Shown here in pieces: positions 55,710 through 64,000 of a stretch of 64,000 nt of DNA. Made by a program: the position numbers and the translations under genes. Source of the stretch: Incurvaria masculella (lineage: Eukaryota > Arthropoda > Insecta > Lepidoptera > Incurvariidae); assembly GCA_946894095.1 (NCBI GenBank), contig OX335650.1, forward strand, positions 434,001 through 498,000, written 5' to 3'. Position 1 is the first letter of the stretch, and each line of letters starts with the position of its first letter. Below the pieces are notes generated by a model. It ran no database searches. It worked only from the letters and a program-made list of their open reading frames with translations, and had not been told where the DNA came from.

Positions 55710-55990
55710 GTACAGGCGTTGCACAAAGGAACACCTCAAAAACAACAACAAAATAATAACACGTACCAGCACAAACATTCAACTTCTCACTTCATGCACG
55801 CATACTTCTCGGACAACGTTGCTTCTTACAGCTATGTGTCAAGTCGATTTTACAACGAATTACCCAAAAGGATTAAACGTGACAGTGAATCATCAGAAAA
55901 TAAAAATATCCATCGTACGTTTTGTGCAACTTCGATTTCCATTAGATACTACATCGCTACACAACACTTTTAACTGAAGTCTGGTCTAAC
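55710..55990 (+). pseudogene. Possible LINE C-terminal remnant
   Basis: A frame at 55719-55973 includes SYSYVSSRFYNELPKRIKR, resembling the F-Y-N-x-L-P-x-x-I-K block near the C-terminus of several LINE ORF2 proteins. Too short and diverged to be sure. Confidence 0.3.
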
Positions 55991-56039
55991 TCCGAAGCAT
56001 GCCTGTATTGTATCATCTCTACCATCGCTCAACGCGGAA

Positions 56040-56321
56040 CAGGCAGGGAACGCATCTATTTACTGTAGACACTCTTCGAATACAAACCAACCGATCCTGT
56101 AAATCATTCATTTGTAGGGTCTGTTGAATCCACTCCCCGCCGAGATGTTTTCCCCAAAGTATAACCTGCAGTCCTTCAAACATGGTGTGAAGGAGCACCT
56201 GGACGGCCAGCATGGTTTACTCAGCTCCGCTGAAAGTTCGAATGCCCATGGGCGTCGTCTGGTTTATCTTCTTTGAAGGCCTGGCGTACGCCATATGCCG
56301 CGCTTAACATAAAATATTAAA
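56040..56321 (+). pseudogene. LINE C-terminal fragment (L2/CR1-like) and 3' UTR
   Basis: In two plus frames separated by a one-base shift near 56122 the sequence reads TNRSCKSFICRVC and then NPLPAEMFSPKYNLQSFKHG. This parallels the fragment at 41645-42099 but is clearly diverged from it. A trailer with GGCCTGGCGTACGCCATATG follows, ending ACATAAAATATTAAAA. It is 5'-truncated and non-functional. Confidence 0.65.
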
Positions 56322-57106
56322 ATGTACAAACCTCATGACGATGTTCAAATTCACCTAAGTTGATCTAAGTCAAAACTACTCATTTAGATCGTCGGACAGA
56401 TTTTGGACAGAAATTTACATACATAATACTTCTGCTCAACAAAGATCGAAGCGACTTAGTCGTTGAGCTTTGAACATGTTGGACTTTGTAAAATATTCAG
56501 TATTCAAGGCGCGGAGCCTCGTTCTAGAGTCATAAGCTCTCAAAGGCAGGTTTAAATGGATTTAGTTGTGTATCTTTGAAAGGATTCAACATCAGTGATT
56601 TCATAATCATTCTTGAATCATGTCCGCTCTGTATGATGCGTGCTGTCGTTCTACCTTTACTGAATTTCATGCCATATTGTACAAATAAAAGTAGTAGTAG
56701 TCGTTTTGTCTAGTTTAAAAGTAGCCTCTTTAAACATACTTATCTAATTTCGCATTGAATAAAAGGTGGTTAAAACGTAACCACTGCCACGCACTGCGCG
56801 CTCATGCTAGGTCGGTGGTTGAAACAACGCTGTGCTTACAAGTGTGGGAGTGAGAACCACGAGTTGAAGGCATAAGGAACATACCTACCCGCGTTAATAA
56901 TATTTATTGTTTGTATTTAAAAACCGCTTAGTAAATTCAAATGACGAATTTCGACTAATTCTTAGAAACGTTATGAAGTTTTACTTCTTTTAATTACCAT
57001 ACATCTAAGATCATACATATCGCAACTTAGTATGCCTATTAAAAATAACCCGTAATTACGAAGCTCTCAAATATATTTAGTTGTGTGTTTCTTACGTGCT
57101 AATTGT
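56322..57106. other. Unassigned
   Basis: Nothing recognised. Confidence 0.3.
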
Positions 57107-57250
57107 ATTAACCATCATCCTTTCCCACAGGTGCGGTTCATCAATCTGCGGGGCGGGTACCCCTCCCACCCCACCACCACACCCCACCTCACCCTCGCTG
57201 GCCGAGATCGCGCCATCAACACTCACATTAACTACAACACGTGCTTAGAA
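57107..57250 (+). CDS. Candidate host exon with polypyrimidine-AG acceptor
   Basis: ATCATCCTTTCCCACAG at 57114-57130 is a strong insect splice-acceptor pattern. It is followed by a GC-rich, proline-codon-rich stretch unlike the AT-rich flanks and unlike any repeat here. Reading in phase 0 gives VRFINLRGGYPSHPTTTPHL, then TLAGRDRAINTHINYNTC. A second frame gives CGSSICGAGTPPTPPPHPTS, then SLAEIAPSTLTLTTTRA before a TAG at about 57247. I recognise neither product, and no clear donor is seen. If real, it is an internal or terminal exon of a plus-strand gene whose other exons lie in unassigned DNA or outside the window. Confidence 0.35.
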
Positions 57251-57330
57251 TTCCAAATATCTTTTCATTGTTGTATTGAAACTCACTTTCACATTATTTC
57301 GATGCATATTCTTCATATTCATTCGATGCT

Positions 57331-57558
57331 GAAGGTTTAGCCCGAGTTGCTACTATCGCATTGGATGAAACTATAGTTGAAGGGGAAATTAAAAGTTGTC
57401 CGTGTTTTCCATCTTGTTAGTCGTGCTCATGAATGGTAGGTCCTGGGATGGCACTTAATTTCTTCGGGAATGTGTTGATTGGGCTAATATCTATGCTAAT
57501 ATCATGACGGTAGTTGCGTGGTATTATAGCTATCCATGTCAGGTTGTATATAAAAAAT
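57331..57558 (+). mobile_element. SINE, 5'-truncated
   Basis: It starts in the body (GGTTTAGCCCGAGTTGCTAC), then GTCCGTGTTTTCCATCTTG, with a small duplication GCTAATATCTATGCTAATAT. The tail is AGCTATCCATGTCAGGTTGT. Confidence 0.8.
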
Positions 57559-58271
57559 GTCTAATGTTTTTCAAATATTTTTCCAAATTTTCATTTAATT
57601 TCATTGCTTTCATTTCTAGTACCGAGTATATTTGTGCATTATTATTTTGTACAAGGAAGTTTCAGAGCGATTCGATCGTCGAGTTTCAAGTGGCGAGTAC
57701 TCGTGTCGCGTCGAGAGCCTCCTGCCCTGCTGCCGGCTTAATTGCTTTCACTGGGAGTGTATTCAGATACTTTACGTCACCTTCAGTCGAATGCTGTCGA
57801 TATACTATAGGGTGAATTTGTATGTACATAGTTTTACCGAGTTCGAAATACTGCTCGACCTAAAGATAGAAGAAGTTTTCATTATAATTTTACTGGTTAC
57901 CTAACAAAAAGGTAGGCAGATTTTAAAGGCGACATGCGGGGTACATCAGGCTCTCAAGTGGTATCCGTCGACGCCCATGGGGTTCCAAACTTTCTCGAGG
58001 GCTTCTATGCCTGCCGGTCAGTTGCTTCATGCAGTTGCCACATCATGTTTGGAGGGTTACTGCTTCTCCACACCAGGTTATACTTAGGAGGAAATACCAC
58101 GTCTACCGACCCATACATAAAGTATAAAACGGATCTAATTGAAGCAATTTGGACTGTGAACGGGTACACTTCATGCCTTTTGCGCTTTGAGGGATGTTTG
58201 AAAGAGGACAGTAAAAAACTCTGAAAAGTATTCTCCGTGGTAATATACGATAGAACACAGAAAATACCGTC
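57559..58271. other. Unassigned
   Basis: A 96-codon frame at 57934-58224 has an open antisense counterpart and no motif. Not supported as a gene. Confidence 0.3.
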
Positions 58272-58650
58272 AGCCTCAGTGGCCCAGTGGCGCGACACTT
58301 CGGAGATCGCTCTCCGAAGTTAAGCAACGCTGGGTCCGGTCTGGTCTTGGATGGGTGACCATTCGACCGTTGAGAGAGGCTGGCCGTGGGTCGGATTCCA
58401 CGTTAAGCTGTAGGTCCCCTTCCTTACTTACTAGGTGGTAGGGTTTATCCCGCCCGGGTTGGTACCATCGCATTGGATGAACGATGGTCGAAGCGGCAAT
58501 GAAAATTGTACGTGTTTTCCATTCAGTTCAATGTAGCCGTGCAATATAAGGAAGGTCCTGGCATGGCACCTAGTTCCTATGTGGTGTGTTGGGCTAATAC
58601 CATGACAGAATTTGTGGTATTAGCCATCCATGTCCAGTCACATAAAAAAA
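58272..58650 (+). mobile_element. 5S rRNA-derived SINE (HaSE3-like), full length
   Basis: GCCTCAGTGGCCCAGTGGCG leads into a 5S-like region with a box-A-like AAGTTAAGCAACGCTGGGT (58317-58335) and a box-C-like GGTCTTGGATGGGTGACC (58343-58360). GAGAGAGGCTGGCCGTGGGT and the shared body follow. The tail is GTATTAGCCATCCATGTCCA, then GTCACATAAAAAAA. It is the clearest example in the window of a 5S promoter fused to the SINE body. It is not a 5S rRNA gene: the 5' and 3' thirds of 5S rRNA are replaced. Confidence 0.9.
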
Positions 58651-59171
58651 ATCCCTTTGAAGTTGGAGGGACTCTTAATTCTGGGGTACCTCGGTTTCCC
58701 TGCGATACGTCCAACTAAGCGGGTACCTTTTTAATTCATAAATCTGTTGTGTGTTGTATGACACTGATGTTTAAGATGTTTTCACACTCCGTACAATACG
58801 GTACTTAAATGCTACGTGCATGAAAGGAATGCTTTCCCCGGGAGCTTTTACAGTTATTTCAGGAAGTGCTTGTACCGCAGCCGCGGTATTAAAATAGCTG
58901 CGAGCATTATTATATGGAATTTACGAGGCAGCACTTGGTCGCGGAGCAAGAATGGCTAACACTTGAGTGTACAATGCCCCCCGCCCTTTTCCGCACCGCA
59001 TCGTCGAAGTGAGTGGCAAAGCAGTTGTTATCTACTCCAGTATAAGTTTATTTTGGAAATGATATTTATGTATATGCTCTTGATTTCGTTGATAATAATC
59101 GATGTAATAATTTTATTAGGAAACTAACTAGGGCGTACCGCTTAAGGTGTAATTTGTTATCTATATCTATA
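58651..59171. other. Unassigned
   Basis: Nothing recognised; CpG-rich words at 58.87-59.0 kb. Confidence 0.3.
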
Positions 59172-60470
59172 TCTATACTATTATATAAAGAGGAAAGGTT
59201 TGATTGTTTGTTTATATGAACCGAATAGGCTCTGAAACTACTGAACGGATTTGAAAAATTATTTCACCGTTGGAAAGCTACAGTCTATCGGAGGGACATA
59301 GGCTATGTTTTATCTTAAAAACAATTATTATCTAAAAAAAAATATTATAGACCAAAACTCCGATAACGTAACCCAAGGTGCAGAAAAATTTCCAAGAATG
59401 TTCGTTACATCGCGTGCGCTGCGAAAACTATTCACGATAGAACAAAATGATGTACTACAATAAGAACACATTATTATCTACAAAAAATGTCGCGACAGCA
59501 TACATCTAACTATTATAGTTATGTCACAATAAGTGTGCATTTATTTTAAAATAAAATTTTTAATACCGCCGCTAGAAAAGGCTCTTTATTTGTACCTAGA
59601 TATTAATCCTTATCAAAATAAATAAATTATTATTTAAGACTGTTTCAATACCTTTATATTACTTTTTGAATTATTCGATTCGGACATTTCATTCGAAAGA
59701 TATCATGAGTTTAAAAAATAAAAAAAACTCCGCTCGGCCAACCATGCATTTTAGAGTTTGCAGGCGTCACTCTGAGGTACGGGAGGGGAGTCAGTCGGCC
59801 CCCTATGCAGCAGCAGTGTGCGGAATTTAAGAAATTGTCGCTTGATAATATTTTTTCGCTTGATGATAATTAGTTTACTACGCATTCAAAAAGTTCTTTT
59901 CAGAACTAGACCCATTAATATATGTTGTACATTTAGTTATCCTGATAAATAAGTGACTTAAATAGTTTTTATGATTTTCGATTAAATACTTTTTAGTTGT
60001 AGGTTATAGTAGTAGTTGTAGGTAGCTAATAACAGTTAAACATGTTTGAAAAAATGTTACGTCTTTTCACGCGGCAGGAAGATACATTCTCCAAATATAT
60101 TCTCAAAAGCCGTAACATTTTTCAAACATGTCTAACGACCGCGGTAATCTCAAAAGTATCATAATAACAGTTAAGCTAATTATTTAGTGAAAAATAAAAC
60201 AACATCAAATAGTGTTTACTCCCTGGATTTAACTCAATAAATTATTTATTTAATGGCTTTAGTTTTGTGGTTATGACCTTTTTACAATAATTAATAGCAT
60301 GAAAAATACATAAAAGTAAAAAATACAAAAAATATATATTCACAAAATTTGTTATTTTTATTTCAAATATTTCAATGTAGGTATATGCTCTTTTTTAGGT
60401 TTATTTGTGTATCATGTGACAAAATAATATTTTTTAAATTGCAAAGTGCAAAGCCGGGACGGGCTGCTAG
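59172..60470 (+). mobile_element. Helitron-like non-autonomous element, ~1.3 kb
   Basis: It starts A|TCTATACTATTATATAAAGAGG and ends GCAAAGCCGGGACGGGCTGC TAG|T. TC at the 5' end, CTAG at the 3' end, a small AGCC/GGCT stem just before it and insertion between A and T fit Helitron rules. No Rep/helicase coding is seen. It contains a 122-bp hairpin insert at about 60040-60161. Confidence 0.5.
60040..60161. repeat. Hairpin segment flanked by 13-bp direct repeats
   Basis: ACATGTTTGAAAAAATGTTA CG (60040-60061) is inverted at 60111-60131 with one gap. TAATAACAGTTAA lies on both sides (60027-60039 and 60162-60174). It is possibly a small inserted element. Confidence 0.65.
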
Positions 60471-61398
60471 TGTAAAATAAAATCGTTGATATCCCATCAA
60501 GGGATGTATTAATGAAAGCGCATTTGAAAATAGCAATAGATATTTCCTCAACTACTTTTTATTTTGTTGCGTCGTTGTGGAGATATTTGTCTTCATAAGC
60601 ATTAAAGTACGTTATATATATAAAATTGATTATTAATGTTAATAATAACCATTTTAAGATTTAAAACAAAATCAAATCATAAGATTATGACATGGTCAAT
60701 ATCATTTCCACTCTTGCAATACTAACAAAATGTTTTGAATAGTTACAAATCATGCCTGAAAACATTAAATAAAAAAAAGAAGCTAAAACTATTATGTGTA
60801 AGGTCCCCATACCATTCTTGTTCAAATTATTCATTACCAACGAAAGGACAATGTGCTTCACACAAATGAATGGTTAGGAATGTCAGCAGGGCCTTTCTGG
60901 CTTCATTGCTCATAATACGCTTCCCGAATAGTTCTAACCGAAAGTGTGTCAGACGAGTTCTGGAATGTTTCTATATCAACATTCCATCCCTAACATTCAA
61001 ATTATTTTGGTTGTAATTGTGTTGAATTATTTTCAGAAAGTCCTAATATAGCTGCTTTAAACTGATGACATTCCTAAAACAAATTTTTGTGGAGTAAATT
61101 TCCATAATAATGTTTAAAATGTCTCAAATATTCATCTAGTCTAGTACAACCTACAAAAGATTCTTACACAATTAAATGGCATGTTGGAAACACAGGAAAA
61201 TTAGCCTAAAGCATTATTTTTTGTGACAGTTTATTTTTCAGAACAGTACCTAACTTTATTATAACATTATCTAATCAAAAACTAACCATCCAAAAATACC
61301 CATTTAAGACTTATAATACATTTGGTGGCAATTTTTCCAAAAATAATTAAAATCACGTGCCGCCAGAACCTTTCTGCACTGGCACTGCTACATAGCAT
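60471..61398. other. Unassigned AT-rich
   Basis: Nothing recognised. Confidence 0.3.
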
Positions 61399-61522
61399 AC
61401 CTAGTAAGTAAGTAACAAAGGGGACCTAAAGTTTTACGTGGAATCCAAACCACACCCAGCCTCAACATCGAAAGGGTAACCCACCCCGAACCTGACAGCG
61501 CCCAGAGATGCTATACGTTGAT
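61399..61522 (-). mobile_element. 5S-headed SINE, decayed 5' part
   Basis: The complement shows GGGTGGGTTACCC (box-C region), GCTGGGTGTGGTTTGGATTC and CACGTAAAACTTTAGGTCCC. The rest of the body and the tail are absent. Confidence 0.6.
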
Positions 61523-62082
61523 AAAATACGCATATAAATCGTCGTTATTTCTCCAGCGCATCAGTCTGGCCGCGTAGAGGGTGAACGCGCCAAGCGTCCG
61601 TCCTTTAGAGTTTCCACAGTCACCCACGGAGAAACATTTTAATGGCTGATGCCATGCAGGTGAAGAAAATACATTCTTGAACTCCATGGCCGGTGCCCAT
61701 TAAAAATTCGTATCAAGAAAGACGGTTTTTATTTTATTTTCTAATCTAGTTGGATATTGGGGAGACAATGTGATATTATTAGAATAAAGAGATAATATTT
61801 ATGAATTCAAGTTTCTATTTTATTTGAGCCCACGCTTTTCCTCTACTAAAAGTTAATGTATATACTGTTAAGCTCTGACAGGCGGACATTAATGTGAAAG
61901 CTGATAGACAATAATAGACAGTACATTAGAAAACCACTTTTCAAATATTGTTTTCAATATCAAGACAATGAGAGAATATTCCAAAAGTAATACTGTGCTT
62001 ACATTTTCAAATGACTGACAGCCACAATGTGTGTCAAAGATCTGAAGCCTGATTCCGCTAATAGATAACTCCACTTTCGAGT
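61523..62082. other. Unassigned
   Basis: Nothing recognised. Confidence 0.3.
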
Positions 62083-62153
62083 GTTAGCGTTATGAGATAA
62101 CACTAAATTTGGTACAATGTTTTGTGATTCCGGGATTATCTCATAACGCTAAC
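62083..62153. repeat. Perfect 18-bp inverted repeat
   Basis: GTTAGCGTTATGAGATAA (62083-62100) and TTATCTCATAACGCTAAC (62136-62153) with a 35-nt loop. Confidence 0.92.
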
Positions 62154-62167
62154 GGAAGGAAAGCTCA

Positions 62168-62271
62168 AGGAAGGTCCGGGCATGGCACCTAGTTGTAATG
62201 AAATGTGCTGGTGTTTATATCATGACAGTAGATGTGGTGCTCGTCCTCTCTGTTTTCAGTGACATAAAAAA
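62168..62271 (+). mobile_element. SINE tail fragment
   Basis: GGAAGGTCCGGGCATGGCAC, GACAGTAGATGTGGTGCTCG and a CAGTGACATAAAAAA end. Confidence 0.75.
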
Positions 62272-62289
62272 GGTACAGACTGTACAGCA

Positions 62290-62703
62290 TTTTTTTTTTT
62301 TTTATGCGACCTGACATGGATGGCTAATACCACACAACTACCGTTATGATATTACCCCAATACACCACATTCCCGAAGGAATTAGGTGCCATGCCAGGAC
62401 CTTCCCTTTATGAGCACGGCTACATTGAACTGGATGGAAAACACGGACAATTTTTCATTGCCGTTTCGACCATCTTTTCATCCAATGCGATGGTACCAAC
62501 CCGGGCGGGCTTAAACCCTACCACCTAGTAGGGGAAGGGGACCTACAGTTTTACATGGATTCCGAACCATGGAGCAGCTCGCATTCGTGACGAAATGCAC
62601 TTGTCGAACTCTGAAAGAGAAAGACAGTGGTGCAAGTTGGTATTGAACCCGGGCCTCTGGTACGCTAGGTCAGTCCCCGCGCCACTAGGCTACGAGCAGC
62701 TCA
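62290..62703 (-). mobile_element. tRNA-headed SINE, full length, well preserved
   Basis: The minus strand reads GAGCTGCTCGTAGCCTAGTG GCGCGGGGACTGACC, with a box-B-like CGGGTTCAATACC. The complete body and tail run into A14 (T14 at 62290). The long homopolymer suggests a young insertion. Confidence 0.9.
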
Positions 62704-63086
62704 AGGACTTCGCTGTATTTTTGAAGGGGTGGCCCATGCGAAGGAATCTTAATAAATACGGACATACTGACATAATACGGATACACTGACAAAATATGCG
62801 CTAGTTTACGTTCAACATTCCCAGCGCTTTGTCATAAATATTGCAAATTCTTTCATAAACCTATCCCTCTTGCATGCAAATATCCGCCATCCTTCCGTCG
62901 CGGCCTCTTTTTTCCGCATTATTAGGGTAATATAGTCCAAGCAGCGGCGGGGAGATGCAATGCGTCTTCTCTGCTTCTCTCTGATCATAGACCAGTGAAA
63001 ATGTTATAATATTGATCATCAAAATATTTTTACATTTTTACTCTCGATTTTACAGGATAAAGATCAATCCTCTGAGGATAAATGTG
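62704..63086. other. Unassigned
   Basis: Nothing recognised. Confidence 0.3.
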
Positions 63087-63414
63087 TCGGTCTGCCTGTT
63101 CCAAGTGGTTGCGAAAGTAGTTATCGTGACAAAAAAAATATGATTAGGTAAATTGCTGCAAATAATGAAAACATGAAATTATCAGTACATACTTGCTTAA
63201 TAATACCAAAACTAAAAAGTCAGAGGCGATTTAAGTTACGGATATAATTTTAGGAATATTCAAGTATTGAATTAAAAGACCGATTGGTTATTCTTGTCCA
63301 ATTAATAGGTATCAATATTTCCAGACAATCAGTATATTGATCAACAGGTAAATACCAACAATTATTTTGTGTAGACAATCTAGCGAACGCAACCACTTGG
63401 CGCAGGCAGACAGA
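63087..63414. mobile_element. MITE with ~28-bp inverted ends
   Basis: TCGGTCTGCCTGTTCCAAGT GGTTGCG at left is inverted at right as CGCAACCACTTGGCGCAGGC AGACAG. The inside is AT-rich without coding potential. Confidence 0.75.
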
Positions 63415-63603
63415 AATATCTTGCATCAAAAGGTTGGTCTCTAACCTATGAACCCAAATTCAGCCATTAACCTAATCGTGACCAAAAATATCTTGACCTC
63501 CCGGCATTTTACAGTTAAAATTAGAGAAAATGTTTTTTTTATTTAGCTAAAAATATACATTTCAGATGCGTCTGAAATGGAGTCTTAATAGCCTTCAAAT
63601 AGT

Positions 63604-63894
63604 TAATAACAATAATAATAATTGTTTATTTAGGTGCATAGTCCCCATTCATAACAGTATTATAAAATTAAAAATAGAATATAATATGCAATTTGATGAA
63701 ATCCACACAAAAAAATCTTATTGGAAATAAATCGTATGATATGATTATCCCACCGAGCCACGCGTTCCAACAAAGCCGATCTTCTTTTTCTTAATATAGC
63801 GAAGAAGTCATCTAGCCCGTTTCCAGCAAACATGCCAGATGCACTGCACCGCCAGGGTAGGCCCAACATGCAGCGTAATGCGTTATTGTACTGA
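63604..63894 (-). pseudogene. LINE C-terminal fragment with AAT-type 3' tail
   Basis: The minus frame reads MLGLPWRCSASGMFAGNGLD, then DFFAILRKRRSALLERV. L-G-L-P-R-x-C-S-A-S-x-M-F-A ... D-x-F-x-A-I-x-R-K-(R/K) is a conserved C-terminal block I know from dispersed insect LINE ORF2 sequences. The frame decays after about residue 55. The AATAATAATAAT-rich 3' end is seen at 63604-63625. It is strongly 5'-truncated. Confidence 0.6.
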
Positions 63895-64000
63895 ACACAC
63901 TAGTGAACTTCAGTTTTCAAGAAAAATCCGAACAGCTCCCGCTCGATCGGAAAATCATTTTCTATGCTAAAAGACGAATAAATAAATAATAAGAAAATAT

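Noticed and set aside
58280..58370. Apparent 5S rRNA gene.
   Set aside because: Only the internal promoter part resembles 5S, and it is fused to the SINE body with a poly-A tail, so it is a SINE.

Overview
This window looks like repeat-dense, gene-poor DNA from a moth or butterfly genome (Lepidoptera). The evidence is the repeat content. There are tRNA-headed and 5S rRNA-headed SINEs that share one body and tail, the arrangement described for the HaSE1/HaSE3 SINEs of Helicoverpa armigera. There are many copies of a short element with (GACG)n and paired GGTTCCGT/ACGGAACC hairpins, plus APE-type non-LTR retrotransposons, a mariner element and several MITE families. I see no prokaryotic features, no CRISPR array and no clear complete host gene.

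Layout. 0-9 kb: sparse sequence, a tRNA-headed SINE, and a 5'-truncated LINE (3.9-6.95 kb) inserted inside a GACG element. 9-20 kb: Helitron-like ends, a TTAA-flanked MITE, GACG elements, decayed LINE fragments, and a CpG-rich patch (18.6-19.1 kb) with a short signal-peptide-like ORF that may be a host first exon. 20.1-24.7 kb: a longer LINE with ORF1 and a twice-frameshifted endonuclease/reverse transcriptase ORF. 25-33 kb: SINEs, nested repeats and long palindromes. 33.7-35.0 kb: a mariner element with an uninterrupted DD34D transposase and both terminal inverted repeats. 35-47 kb: MITEs, a 31-bp minisatellite, SINEs and GACG elements. 47.6-48.3 kb: a long-inverted-repeat element flanked by 10-bp direct repeats. 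49.9-64 kb: a truncated second mariner, full 5S SINEs, a Helitron-like element, LINE fragments and a candidate host exon at 57.13 kb.

Functionally, the only protein that still looks complete is the mariner transposase. The two larger LINEs keep recognisable reverse transcriptase cores but carry truncations or frameshifts. The SINEs, MITEs and Helitron-like elements code for nothing and would depend on enzymes supplied elsewhere in the genome. Several nestings (LINE in GACG element, 5S SINE in GACG element, SINE joined to mariner, LINE tail in Helitron-like element) give relative insertion ages. All family names come from reading motifs; no database search was run.
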